Below, one piece after another: positions 1 through 11,148 of a stretch of 64,000 bases of DNA. The notes beneath the pieces are model-generated. The model saw only the letters and a list, made by a program, of their open reading frames with translations. It made no database searches and was not told the DNA's origin. Every line of letters starts with the position of its first letter. Position 1 is the stretch's first letter. The stretch covers positions 665,833 through 729,832 of the forward strand of contig JAIXMG010000017.1 in assembly GCA_025201345.1 (NCBI GenBank). The letters run 5' to 3'. This stretch comes from Thamnidium elegans. Lineage: Eukaryota > Mucoromycota > Mucoromycetes > Mucorales > Mucoraceae. Position numbers and translations under genes: made by a program.

Positions 1-429
1 ATTAATAGTAGTAGACGGTTTTAAAGAAAATACTCTTTTTAGTGTACTCATGGAATAGTTACTTGTCTTTACTGAGGAAAAAAATGATACAAACAAATCA
101 GAACAAGTAATATTTGTTGCAAGTAAAAGTAGTTGATTACAAAAGGTTTCTATTTCTAATTGTCTATCTATATACTTTTGATTACTCTTCTTTAAAAGCT
201 GAAATTCTTTCTTGATTATTGTTAAACTCTTTTTAATATTGTAATGATTATGTATATCTCGAAAAAATCGAACGAAATTAGAATAAGTATACCTCATTTC
301 AACCAACTGATTTGTATACCATTCAATTTTAATAGGATACCATGTAACTGTATTATTTTGTCTTTGATAAGGTTGAACAAATAATCCAACTATAGGGCAT
401 ATAGTAGTATGTGGATAAATACTAGTCAT
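1..429 (-). CDS. PX-domain-like protein, N-terminal part (runs off left edge)
   Basis: The minus strand is open for 143 codons from an ATG at 427-429 to the window edge, with no stop. The protein reads like a divergent PX (phosphoinositide-binding) domain: a W-Y-P-I-K-I-E-W beta strand, an R-Y-T-Y-S-N-F-V-R-F-F segment matching the usual RRYSDF-type motif (about residues 50-60), then a basic D-R-Q-L-E-I-E-T-F-C-N-Q-L-L helix and a final S-D-L-F-V-S-F-F-S helix, which is the normal order. PX domains bind PI3P and related lipids on endosomes or at the plasma membrane; the rest of the protein, and so its specific role, lies outside the window. Downstream of the PX-like part it continues without a break (S-T-L-K-R-V-F-S-L). 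It is transcribed divergently from the next genes. The open frame is certain; the PX assignment is by pattern only. Confidence 0.62.
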   Translation of the reverse strand, partial: MTSIYPHTTICPIVGLFVQPYQRQNNTVTWYPIKIEWYTNQLVEMRYTYSNFVRFFRDIHNHYNIKKSLTIIKKEFQLLKKSNQKYIDRQLEIETFCNQLLLLATNITCSDLFVSFFSSVKTSNYSMSTLKRVFSLKPSTTIN

Positions 430-477
430 ACTTCAATAAGTATATATATATATATATGCTATATGTAAAATAGAAAG

Positions 478-480
<3 letters not shown>

Positions 481-508
<28 letters not shown>
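481..508. repeat. (GA)n microsatellite
   Basis: About 14 GA units lie in the divergent spacer between the PX-like gene and the genes on the plus strand, preceded by a (TA)n run at about 440-456. This kind of purine tract is common in AT-rich fungal promoters; no function can be shown from sequence. Confidence 0.85.
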
Positions 509-511
<3 letters not shown>

Positions 512-595
512 GGACAAATACATTTTGTCTAGAATATTATATATAATGTGTTAATTTAAACTCCTTTTTTTTTCTTCCTTTTTATTATTTTAAGC

Positions 596-845
596 ATGTT
601 TAATGGTGCAAGATCAGAACAAGAAACTTGGAATAGTTGTGTTAAAACTATTTTAGGTCTATTAGGTTAGATATATACATATATATATATATACTTCTTT
701 TTCGAGTTTTATACTTATTTACGCTTTTATAATATACATAGAGGATAGTCTTTTTAACGGTATCGTGCCTAGTACAAAAATAGACTTTCAGGCTTCAAAT
801 GAATATTTAAAGAATAACGCGAGCACGGGTAAACAACAACAATAA
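596..845 (+). CDS. candidate small spliced gene, 57 aa, unknown function
   Basis: Exons 596-665 and 742-845 join in frame (70 + 104 nt) across a 76-bp GT-AG intron rich in TA repeats. The product starts M-F-N-G-A-R-S-E-Q-E-T-W, has a central amphipathic stretch (V-K-T-I-L-G-L-L-E-D-S-L-F) and ends in Gln residues made by a CAA run. The exonic parts have a balanced amino-acid composition and the splice restores a helix-like segment, which argues for a real exon pair rather than chance. I do not recognise a family. It ends 104 bp upstream of the next ATG; no in-frame splice joining it to that gene was found, so they are treated as separate. It may be a tiny conserved protein or a leftover exon. 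Confidence 0.38.
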
Positions 846-949
846 CAACAACAACAACAACATATTCGCTCTCTTTCTCTCTTACTAAATATATATATAT
901 ACTATGATTAGAAACTTTATCTACGCCACAATCACCTAGTAGTCATACA

Positions 950-2597
950 ATGAAGCGAAAACGCAGTTTTTCTGACTCGGCACAAGATCGCAAACAACAA
1001 AAATTATCAAGTAATTTAGCTAATGACATTGCGCGTAGTTTATCCGTATCGATGGAAGACGATGTTGACATGTCAAGCCATCCCGTCAATGTTTACTGTA
1101 AGCCTATCGATCAAGAAAATCCGGTGCCTACATTACGACGTATATCGTTAAGTGGTACCATGAACCATTCTTCTTCTTCCTTGTCACAGTGGTTAGAAAA
1201 GCAAGCGCAAGTCAACCACATGTCAGTGGCAGAGTTTAAGAGCTTATTTCGCGAAAAACAAAAATTGTTACGACAGCATTTAGAGTTATTACAAGTACCC
1301 AACCAACCATTTGATTCAATACGTGAGCACTTGTCAAAAGTCTTGCGTTTAGCGGATGACTTGAGCGGTGATCATACAATTCCTTTTAGTGTATGTATGA
1401 ATTTTTTATGCGTGTTTAAAATATTAAGATTTTTTATCTAATTATAGGAAATCTTTCCGGAATGGACACTTTATGAAAGCCGAATCAGCAAATTAGCAAC
1501 CTATGTACAGGTAAATATACATATAAAACATAAATAGAGTTACGTTATCCATTATCTAAACCTGTTGATGTAGTCAATAGAAGATATGAGCTTCTCAGTT
1601 AGTAATATGATACCACAAACTAATGATTTACTACAAGATATCAAAGGACTTCAAACTACGCTGGATATTAAAATGGCCTTATATGGTGATGCATTACTTC
1701 AAAATGGCCTCGAATGGAGAGCCATGGGAATGCCTGTAGATGATCAATTATTAAACGCTACAAAACAGTGGGTTCATAACCTATGTGTCGGTGTATTAGA
1801 TGCGTTAGATAAAGAATGTAAAAAAGCACAACAGCAAGCTCAAAATATACAAGATCTTATCCATTTACCTATTGGTGAAAAGGTATATATATATATATAC
1901 ACATATGAACAATATTTAAATATTTATGACTTATTTTTTTTTTCAGTTGATGGCATCTATTTTAACTGGTCTCGAATTTATATCAGAAGCATCGACATTT
2001 ATTGGTTTTACCTCTCAAAAACTAGTGTACGATTGTCGTATATTGGCAACAATTTATGGACAGTGGGTCTCAGAAAGCCTTGAACGTATTCAGGATAAAC
2101 CTCGAGATAAAAAAAATGCGCCGAAAAGAATTGATATTCGATATATGCAACTGATGGACAATATGACGCGCATCATATCATCTTTATATACCTTGAGTGA
2201 GTTGGAAATGCGATACCGTGATATTTCTCACTTATCAAAAGTATCCACAGAAGATTTATCCGCTATTTTAGTTGAAGTCACTTTAAGAGCTATAAGTATT
2301 ATTGAAATGGAACGAAAAAATGCATCTACTTTGGTAAATAGTAAAATTGCTGGCAATATTATGACCAATCCACAAACTACTTTTATATACATGGGTGAAT
2401 CTCTACTAAATTTTGCTAATAAAGTCATTGAATTAGCTGGTAGAGAATGGACAGATGGTGGTAGAATAAAGGTAATACATATATTTTTATATGTAATATA
2501 ATATAATATAATATAACGGAGCATATTAACCATTGATGTATTTTAGGCCTTACATACTTATCTAAAAGATTTAGAAAATTCACTTGAATCATCTTGA
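950..2597 (+). CDS. conserved-looking helical protein of unknown function, 462 aa, 5 exons
   Basis: Exons 950-1390, 1448-1510, 1574-1882, 1947-2471 and 2547-2597 all join in phase 0 with GT-AG introns of 57-75 bp and give 462 aa. Residues 1-60 are basic and Ser-rich (K-R-K-R at residues 2-5 could be a nuclear signal), and the remainder is almost entirely alpha-helical, including a repeated pattern of long amphipathic helices (residues about 85-145 and 190-440). No catalytic motif, membrane segment or signal peptide is visible. The last exon encodes only 16 residues. An AATAAAA polyadenylation-like signal follows the stop at about 2606. I do not recognise the family; a scaffold or chromatin-related role would be a guess. 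The regular exon structure and codon use support a real, expressed gene. Confidence 0.8.
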
Positions 2598-2700
2598 TTG
2601 TAAATAATAAAAGCATGTATATTATGAACATATATAACTTTATTGTATTAATGCCAGAGTGAACAGATATACATTTATTGCAGCTATTTCTACACCTTTA

Positions 2701-3831
2701 TTACTTGAACTTTTGGAATAATTGTGTAGCGCTTACAATATCAACATTTCCGCCAGAAAGAACAATACCGATTCGTTTAACACCGTCTCTCTTTATGACC
2801 TCTTGGAACACCTTGTTATAAAGTATAACAGCTAAACTAACTGAAGAACTGGCTTCAGTACATAATTTCATACGACCCCATATAATTTCCATAGCATTAA
2901 TAATTTCTTTTTCGGATACAGTAAACACATCATCCACGTTGTTATGGATCTCTGAATAAGCAATTTCTCCCAAGTTGGTCAATAAACCTTCTGCTACAGA
3001 TTTAGCAACATCGTTTTTTACAAGCTCCTTATTCTTGAACGAGCGGTAACAGTCATCGACGGCTTCAGGTTCGGCGGCGTATACTTTAATATTAGGGTTC
3101 AAAGCTTTTGCAGCAATTGAGCAACCTGTCAGCATACCACCGCCGCCAACGGGTACAATAATAGCATCTAAACCCTCGACTTGAGAGAGTAGTTCTAGTG
3201 CAATGGTACCTTGACCAGCAATCACATTTGGGTTGTTATGAGAGCTAATGAAAGTAGCACCCGTCTCTTGCATCACATCATATGCCTATTTTATACATCA
3301 CACATAAACAAACATAAGGTTTGGGAACTTTTTCTTTTCTAAAAAAAATAACAATAATGATAAACTTACAGTTTTCTCGCGGTTAACTTGATTTGGCTCA
3401 CATTCAATAACAGTCGCACCATAGCCTTTGGCTGCAGATTTTTTAATAATCGGTGTAGTGTTTGGCATGACAACGTAGGCTTTTACGCCTCTAATTTTGG
3501 CAGCTAATGCGAGGGCTTGAGCATGATTACCGGAAGAGTGCGTGACTACACCACGCTCTGCCTCTTCATCACTTAATAAAGCGATAGCGTTGCTGGCTCC
3601 TCTATATTTGAATGCTTTTTTTTATTTTATTTAGCATTGGGGCCTATAATTTATTTTTTTAAACTTACAACCGGTTTTTTGAAACATTTCACATTTAAAG
3701 AATAATTCAACTTGTGCATCTGGTTTAGAAGCGAGTTTGTTGAGTGTTGCGTTGGTATGTACAGGCGTGCGATGTACCTTGATAGACTCAGCGGCTTGTA
3801 ATATATTATTAAGTGAAATTTGGATTGTCAT
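2701..3831 (-). CDS. SRY1: serine racemase / threo-3-hydroxyaspartate dehydratase (PLP fold type II), 330 aa
   Basis: Three exons on the minus strand (3669-3831, 3370-3614, 2701-3285) give 330 aa, the usual length of the SRR/SRY1 family. Splicing exon 1 to exon 2 rebuilds the PLP-lysine motif T-G-S-F-K-Y-R-G-A-S-N with Lys57; Ser82 in S-S-G-N-H matches the catalytic serine of fungal serine racemase, and the phosphate-binding loop V-G-G-G-G-M lies at 182-187. Family members racemise or dehydrate L-serine, or eliminate water from 3-hydroxyaspartate, using pyridoxal phosphate in the cytosol. The C-terminal ACT regulatory domain of biosynthetic threonine deaminase (ILV1) is absent, which excludes that role. 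Sequence alone cannot separate racemase from hydroxyaspartate dehydratase activity. The gene is convergent with the 462-aa gene, with about 100 bp between stops. Confidence 0.9.
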
Positions 3832-4219
3832 TATAATTATTACTTTGTAATATTTATTAAAGAAAAAGAAAGAAAGAAAAAAATAAGGGTTGTATAAAAT
3901 ACACTTTTATTTACAACTGGTATGTTAGGTGTTGTCGTCCTACAAAAAAAAAAAAAAAAAGAGACTTGATATGTAGGTGAATTATAGCCAAGTGACGGAC
4001 ATCAGGGTATAGTCAGAAGAGTGTATAAACAAAGGGTGGTTTCTGTTTATTTATCGAAGTGTCACAATAATTTACAGTCAATCTGATGATGCATAGTTGT
4101 ACATGAGTGTTTATAAGTTTAAGGTTTTTACTTTCTGTAAATGTATATCACGCCTTTTCAATGTTACTTTACGTCATGATATATTTAAAACATTGGCCAT
4201 TTAAAGAAAGTTACGGATA

Positions 4220-4251
<32 letters not shown>

Positions 4252-4809
4252 CGTCAATGCAAAATACATAAGACCTCAATAACGCGAATTTAAATGTATA
4301 CTAAAAAAAAAAAAATAATAATTTGACAATATAACTATGTGTATTCTCTTTTTAAAGTATCGTATTTTGTTTAACGTTAACTGCTGGTTTATTGAATTCG
4401 GATATAATATTATTTTGGATACGTTGATTTGGATCGCTGTCCTATTTATAATTATTTCAAATAAACGTTATTTCTATATTCTGGTATAAACAATAATGCG
4501 ACTGATATTTGCATCGGACATTATAAAGTTTACTACACACTCGGCCAAAACCAAAATTCTTAATATGGTTAGCATGAAGTTTGTCGGGATAGAAACAGTC
4601 AACTTCAATGATAGAATGCAGGTAGTTTGTAAACATGCAATGTAATTAAAGGCTTTGCAAACACTACATATTTCTCCCTTTTTAAATAGATTGATTTAAC
4701 TAGTAATTTATTATGAATAGTCAAAGATCTACTTATATTTAATCAATTTGATTAGGAGAGATCGCTAATGATCTTTTAAAATTACATAGGCGAGTTTTGA
4801 TATGTTGGT
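3832..4809. other. intergenic spacer without a recognisable gene
   Basis: No supported coding exon on either strand. It holds an A-run at about 3943-3960, a long T-run at about 4224-4250 and a 16-bp motif ACACACTCGGCCAAAA at 4535-4550 that recurs just after the OCT1 stop codon (9578-9593). Confidence 0.6.
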
Positions 4810-6285
4810 TTAAGCGGGTGGTAAAAAGCTGGAAAATAAAACAATCCCAATTAAACCATAGAGTACGAAATATGTAAGCACAATATTAGCCAAACCAAAT
4901 TTGCTTTCATTTAAACCCTTTATCCATAAATCACCTACGTACCAGTATAAAGGAGGTAACGAAGTAAAGAAACGAATAATGACTTGAATATGCATATTAG
5001 TGACGACGTAAAGTAACAAAAAAGTCCAGAGGTACATATAAACCGATAACGTGGGGCTAGTATAAGTTTGATCTGATACAATCTGCTTTCTCTTTACGAC
5101 TATACCCAAAGATAAAAATCTAGACGCATCAGACTGGATATACGTCTTTAATCCTAGTATACTTAGTAAAATAACAGGCGCGGCTAAAACAAAGTTGGGT
5201 ATTTGTTTTAATTCGTAGTAAGTAAGAAATCCATTATTCCTATGAGTAATTATAATTAGTATTTGAATATATCATTTTTATATATTTATTTACCAGTATT
5301 CTTTTTGAACAAAAGAGTAGACTAAAGGAATTTTTTCTGTACACCAGGGTCTATCTAGCAAACAAAACAGATTATAAGCATAATATTGAAACGAAATTAA
5401 TCCAGAGAATGTAATCAATGTATAAAAAATGGATCTTATAAGTCCTACTATAAAATTCTTTTTCCATCCTTTTTTTTATTAGATTCGTGTATAATAATAA
5501 CAAATATTTTATTACCTTGCGTTGAATAAAACGAATCCAGATTAAATCATAGAAAAAGAATCCAACATAGACAATAGCATTAGATCGAACAGCCGAGGTA
5601 AATCCCCATACTACTGCAGCACTCAAGTACTTTTTTTCTGCTGCCCATCTCATACCTGTAAAACTCATCAATGCAAAAATAGATTCTGTATAAAATGATG
5701 ACATAAACATGGCTGGTGGTGATAAACAAAAAGCAATAGATGATACATAGGCTAATTTTTGGTTTATTGGTAACAATGCAAGCGTTAACCTGTTTTTTGT
5801 AAGTATACATAAGAAAGGACGCATTTCGTTACATATTATCACTTACTTGTATAAAGCGCCCGCTGCTAATACAAATGACGCATTGGCAATAGTTACACCA
5901 GACAAAAGTAAAGTATATTTAATTCCTAAAATTGACTGCAATGGTAAAAATACTTTTTTTTTTTTTTCATATACAGGTTAACCAAAAAAGACAAGGTGAA
6001 AGTTTTCTTTTTTTGTTATTTACCTGTATTTGATAATACTCTAGCCAACAAAGGCATTAAAGGGAAGAATGCGGTTTCTTGCTCATACACATATCCGTAT
6101 TCAGCAATATGTAAAAAATAAAGTGCATCCCATCGTAAAAAAACATTGAGTAGATGATGTGAATTTGTCTCGAGCTGAATCTCTGCAGAAGAATCGTAAC
6201 TACCTGTAAACAAATAACTGACAAAGGCTAAAGCTATTGTAATTAAACGCGACGCAATAGCCACCGAATATACTTTTTTCAACAT
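4810..6285 (-). CDS. GPI18: GPI mannosyltransferase 2 (PIG-V / Gpi18), 411 aa
   Basis: Five exons on the minus strand (6024-6285, 5847-5952, 5516-5789, 5294-5457, 4810-5239) join in frame to 411 aa. The enzyme adds the second mannose, from dolichol-phosphate-mannose, to the growing GPI anchor in the ER lumen. Diagnostic segments: R-W-D-A-L-Y-F with the following H-I-A-E-Y-G-Y and F-F-P-L-M-P (residues 51-80), L-S-P-P-A-M-F-M-S-S-F-Y-T-E-S, V-R-S-N-A, Q-Y-Y-A-Y-N-L-F-C and R-P-W-C-T-E-K-I-P-L-V-Y-S-F-V-Q, all in family order, with about eight hydrophobic membrane segments. Acceptor choice for exons 2 and 4 was set by these motifs, because nearer AG sites put stops in frame. The protein is slightly shorter than animal PIG-V. 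It is divergent from OCT1, with a long spacer between. Confidence 0.93.
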
Positions 6286-6320
6286 GTAAAGAAAAACAAG
6301 TTTGGACTCTGGGGTAATTT

Positions 6321-6354
<34 letters not shown>

Positions 6355-7116
6355 GAGATAATTAAGCGGTCACTTGAATGTCTGCCTTTGCTTTTCTACA
6401 CCCTTTTTGTTATAGAAAACAAAAGTCAACTGTTTTTCTATACAAGTTTGTTGAATGTGTCATATATTATAAAGCTCTTTTAGTTAATTCAGAAAATGAG
6501 ATTTATTTTAATATAATTTGACTGAGGGCAAAAAGTCTCAATCTTGGTATTTTATCCGCTGAACATATTGATGCATATGATGTCTTCTTTACTAACTTAT
6601 AATGAGGGAAATAAACCCATTCGTGACCTTCTAACAAGATATTAAAAATATTGACATATTAAACAAAAAACTTTTTAGAGATATCATATATATGAACGAT
6701 CTGATACAGAAAGATAACGGTTTTAAAAAATTAAGAATTATTATAGATATAAGCAAAAGGTTTATTCCTAGCAATTCCACAAAGTTTCAATTTACAGTCA
6801 GGTCTTTCTTCGCGATAGATAAATTATATGAAAGTTATATACAACTAACATTAAACCGAGTAGCAATTAGATCTGTTTGGGTGATAAAGAAGATCAGGAA
6901 TCAATTGTCATTCAAGGCGAGAATAATCCCTATTCCCAATATATGTAAAAAGAGAAAATGGGGTTTTTAACGTATTTACCCAAGTGACCACTTACCTGGG
7001 TTTACAATTAGCCCACTAAAAAAAATCTGACTAATTCGGTAATAGGGCTTGCGGGGTTCCATGGCGTCTTTTTTTTCTTCTCTTTTAGCTTACTTACACT
7101 ATTATTTTTTTGAGTC
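6286..7116. other. spacer between GPI18 and OCT1
   Basis: This 831-bp divergent spacer carries a long T-run at about 6323-6353. A 92-codon open frame at 6692-6970 has no family resemblance and biased AT-rich composition, so it is not called. The segment just before 7117 is T/C-rich, typical of fungal start regions. Confidence 0.55.
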
Positions 7117-9574
7117 ATGTCAATGTTGGCTCTTAAAAATTTACGTAGAGGCATACCTGTTCGTTACAGTTTACTTAAACAAACAAGTTGCTTACTCTAT
7201 TCTAAGCGATTAAACCACTCAACCATTCAACGTACAGTTATTGAACCAACCGAAAAAGATGACTTTATTCGCAAGATCTTTGACGATAGTTCAGTCTGGA
7301 GAATACAATCCAAAACTATGAAATCTCCCGCTCACTCTGTAGGCTTATTCGAAAACCCTCATTTTACTGATATTCATGGTATCGAGTATGCTACTCAACA
7401 AGCCATTCAACGTGCACAAATTATTGTTGAACGTATCTGTAATGCACCTGAAAACGGACCTGAAGAAATGAGTCGAATCGTAAAAAATTTAGATCGATTA
7501 TCTGATACCCTTTGTAGTGTAATTGATATGGCTGAATTCATAAGAAACGCTCACCCAGATGAAGTGATTATGGAGGCTGCTAATAAAGCATATAGTGATT
7601 TATGCTCGTATATGAATACGTTGAATACTGATACTCGGATTCACAACGTAAGTGATGTATATATATATATATATATGCTATAATTATTCTTTAATATTTT
7701 TTATTTTATTGTAGGTATTATCACAAGTATTGGCAGATAAATCAATTGTGGATAGATTTAGTCCTGACGAATATGCAGCTGCCGTTGTATTTTTAAGAGA
7801 CTTTGAAAAGTCTGGCATTCATTTACCTAATAAACAACGAGCAGAATTTGTCGAATTATCTGACCAAATCATTCATATTGGACGTGAGTTTATTCAAATG
7901 AACCCTAGAGCTATTCATAAAGTAAAGATCAATCCATCTGATTTAGCTGGTGTTGGACCTTCTGTCATTCGCAATGTTATGAATAGAGATGGATATGCTT
8001 ATGTACAAACTGATTCTACTGAATGCCAAATGATTTTAAAGTACGCTAAAAATGAGCATGTACGAAAACAAGTATATGAATCAATGAATTCTGCTACCAA
8101 GGAAAGTATCATGACACTGGAAGAATTAATGATGACAAGAGCTAATTTGGCTACTCTTGTGGGCCGAGAATCGTATGCTGAATTACAGTTGCAAGATAAG
8201 ATGGCTAAAAATCCAAGTAAGTAGTTGTTATGTATATATATATATATTTAAGATCCTTATTCTGTATTACTACTAGATAATGTGGATGCATTTTTAAGAA
8301 CTCTTTTAAGACATCAAGAGCCAACATTTAAAAATGATATCAACTTGTTATTAAAAACGAAGCAACAGGTTCTGCAACTCAATTCAACATCCAGTTTAAA
8401 TGCATGGGATCGTGATTATTATATGCAAATTTATAGCGCTAGTCAATCTTCACCTATTAATTCACCCTATTTTTCTGCTGGTTCTGTCATTCAAGGGCTT
8501 TCTCGATTATTTAAACACTTGTATGGTGTTGAATTTGAACATGCGCCATTAAAACAAGGAGAGAAATGGCACGATCAAGTGCGTAAACTAGACGTTGTAT
8601 GTGAAAATGAAGGAAAGATTGGTACAATTTATTGTGATTTATTCTCTAGGTTTGGAAAGACAACAAATGCAGCACATTATACTATTCGTACATCTAGACG
8701 CGTTGATGATGATGATGCAGAAAATGATATTAAATATGCTTTCTCTGGGAGACCTGTTGATCCGTCTAATTTCTTACCTGCTATTCAACCACCTGCTGAA
8801 CCAATTCATGGAAAAGATGGTTTATATCAATTACCTGTAATTGCATTAACTTGTGATTTCTCATATAGTTCGACAGGTCAACCTACCTTATTATCTATGT
8901 TTGAAGTAGAAACATTATTTCACGAAATGGGCCATGCTATGCATTCTATGCTTGGGCGTACAGATTTTCATAATGTTGCTGGTACGAGATGTGCATCAGA
9001 TTTTGTAGAATTACCATCTATTTTGATGGAACATTTTGTTTGGCACCCAAAAGTGCTTCCATTATTTGCTAATACAAATGGTGGTAAACAAGCAACACCT
9101 GAAGCAGTGAAAGCATTTTTAAAACAACGCAAAAGATTTAGTGGTATTGAAGTAAATAGTCAAATTTTAATGGCTCTAGTAGATCAACAATATCATTCTT
9201 CCAAAGTAAATGAACCTGGTTTCTCTAGTGTTACTGAATGGTATAAACTTCAAGACCAAGTAGGATTATTCCCAAGTGTACCAGGTACTATGTGGCCTGT
9301 ACAATTTGGTCACTTGTTTGGTTATGGTTCAAATTATTATTCTTACTTATTTGATAGAACACTTGCAAGAAGAGTTTGGGAAACTAGTTTTAAATCCAAC
9401 CCATTAGATAGAGAAAAAGGACAAGCACTTCGAGATAATTTATTAAAGTGGGGCGGTGCACGTGATCCTTGGAAATGTGTTGCTGATGTATTAGGTGGCG
9501 AAGATGGTGAAAAGATTGTTCATGGTGATGAAGAAGCAATGAGAACTGTAGGTGATTGGGGAATTGATGTGTAA
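7117..9574 (+). CDS. OCT1: mitochondrial intermediate peptidase (Oct1/MIPEP, M3 metallopeptidase), 776 aa
   Basis: Exons 7117-7647, 7715-8216 and 8277-9574 join in frame to 776 aa, close to the 772 aa of the yeast enzyme. The enzyme removes an octapeptide from imported matrix precursors after the main processing peptidase. The first ~40 residues are rich in Arg, Lys, Ser and Leu and lack acids, as expected for a matrix presequence. The zinc site H-E-M-G-H is at residues 560-564, followed by H-N-V-A-G-T and D-F-V-E-L-P-S-I-L-M-E-H-F, the family's metal-binding Glu region. The C-terminal G-Y-G-S-N-Y-Y-S-Y-L-F segment is also typical of M3A peptidases. ATG at 7117 is the first in frame; a second Met follows two codons later. 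No defects seen. Confidence 0.95.
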
Positions 9575-10103
9575 CTTACACACTCGGCCAAAAAGAACCC
9601 AAAACAAAATTTCATAATGCAAAAATAAATTAAAAAAATCCGGCACAGGAATCTTCATATTTGATGATTAGAGTACTTTGGTACATATAATATGAACAAT
9701 TACCGATAAAGACTGTAAGAAACTATGCTGTTAAGATGTTATACTTAACTTGTATCATATATAGTTATTTACATATGATGTTTAAACTAAAATCATCTTA
9801 TCTTAATGAGTGTTTGTTTTTAATGTTATTTCAGTTACAGATAAATCTTACAGAGATGTAACTGTCAAAGCTGTACATTCTAGTGAACAATGTATAAGCT
9901 TTTTGTTATTAATGAATACATCGTTTCTCCTGTTATCTGATATATCGTTTATGATACATGTAATTGTTTTTCAAATTCACTTAACAATGTATTCCAAAGA
10001 AGCGAAGAAGCAAAATATACAGTGTTGAAAGAAAAAGTAGAACAGAAACTAGCCGTTAATAATAATGTTTTCTCTTTTAGTCCCATGTTGACATTTTTAT
10101 TGT
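9575..10103. other. 3' flank of OCT1, no gene seen
   Basis: AT-rich sequence with no supported exon. The motif ACACACTCGGCCAAAA occurs at 9578-9593, directly after the OCT1 stop. Confidence 0.5.
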
Positions 10104-10279
10104 TACAGTAGCGGCTCTATTTAAGGGTGTTCGATTTAAGGGTAGGCTCTATTTAAGGGTGGATTTCTCCAGGACACCTTCTTCCGTCCCCCGCTTTAAC
10201 ACCACTATTACCGCTTATAATCGATTTAAGGGTGATTTCCTGAGAATTTCGGTCACCCTTAAATAGAGCCGCTACTGTA
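10104..10279. mobile_element. pogo/Tc1-type MITE with perfect 26-bp terminal inverted repeats
   Basis: The left end 10104-10129 (TACAGTAGCGGCTCTATTTA and six more bases) is the exact reverse complement of 10254-10279. Both ends carry TA, so the element proper is 10106-10277 (172 bp) flanked by a TA target duplication. Internal copies of the motif TCGATTTAAGGGT occur at 10131-10143 and 10221-10233, and GGCTCTATTTAAGGGTG recurs at 10145-10161. A CAGT start, TA target and reiterated subterminal motifs fit a non-autonomous pogo-like (Tc1/mariner superfamily) element. It has no coding capacity. Confidence 0.9.
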
Positions 10280-10289
10280 TGACTTTTTT

Positions 10290-11000
10290 TTTTAGCAACC
10301 TTACCTACGTGTTCAGACTGTAACGGGAGAGATCATGCCTTAAAATATAATAATCAGTGTAGTTTGTATCAAATGTGTAAGTATAAAATCGTGTATATGT
10401 ACATATAGCTGTATTTCATAAGACTAAAGGCAGAACACACTAACGGTACATTTAAGATGTAACAAAAAAGAAACAAAAACGCAGCCAGAAAGACTACAAA
10501 AAAGATAAAGCCACCGGTATAAATATACGTTCGGCTTCTGAAGCTGCGGGCGAATCTTCAACTGCTCTTCTTCCGGTAATCCAGAACAAACCGCAAACAA
10601 ACATTGGACGAGTTTTTGAATGCAAAATTTGAAAGAGAAGTGGAAAAATTCTTTAAAAAAAGTATACTTGAAATCAGTAATCAGAGATGAATATACCGCC
10701 AAATTCAGCAATAGAATAATTTCCCTGAGTTATTATATAAGAAACGTTATTCCATGCTCAGATATTTGTAATGCGTATGGCTTTAAGTTGCAAATCTTGT
10801 AGAATACTTTAGGATAGAGACATCAATGCTTCCTTGAATATGCTTAGCATATCTCGTTCAGTGTGGAGAAGTAACAGAAGATTTGATGTTTTCTGTTGTC
10901 AGAAATTGCAGTAAGAACAGTGTTTCTTCCTTTTTGGAAGATTTAGATATTCTACATGGTAAAGTATTTGAGAAAAGTATTATTTGAAAGAGGCTTCAAA
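10290..11000 (+). pseudogene. decayed zinc-knuckle-containing mobile-element ORF (candidate)
   Basis: At about 10303-10372 one frame reads T-C-S-D-C-N-G-R-D-H-A-L with a later C (C-x2-C-x4-H spacing), like zinc knuckles of fungal transposon proteins. Broken frames with recognisably coding composition follow (for example L-D-E-F-L-N-A-K-F-E-R-E-V near 10605-10645), interrupted by several stops. It lies directly after the MITE. The family cannot be named; the whole block may instead be ordinary spacer with chance similarity. Confidence 0.25.
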
Positions 11001-11148
11001 AGCTTACTTCGCATTTTTTGTAACATAAATGTCCTAGTGTGTGTAATGGATGATGACTGCATAAAATAAAGTTCCATTTAGTGCTATTTTTATTATTTTT
11101 TTAAATTTTTTATTTATTTATCTTTTTTGTCTCCATAACACGTATAAA

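Noticed and set aside
596..1390. Joining the 57-aa ORF to the 462-aa gene as upstream exons
   Set aside because: Acceptors near 940-943 give an immediate TGA in the frame left by the possible donor at about 827, so no in-frame fusion is possible with the sites seen.
5458..5515. Alternative acceptor right after the A-run in GPI18 intron 3
   Set aside because: It gives an in-frame stop within seven codons; the acceptor 13 bp further restores the conserved PIG-V sequence.
6692..6970. 92-codon open frame upstream of OCT1
   Set aside because: No family resemblance, composition like translated AT-rich spacer, and no splice partners that would make a convincing gene.
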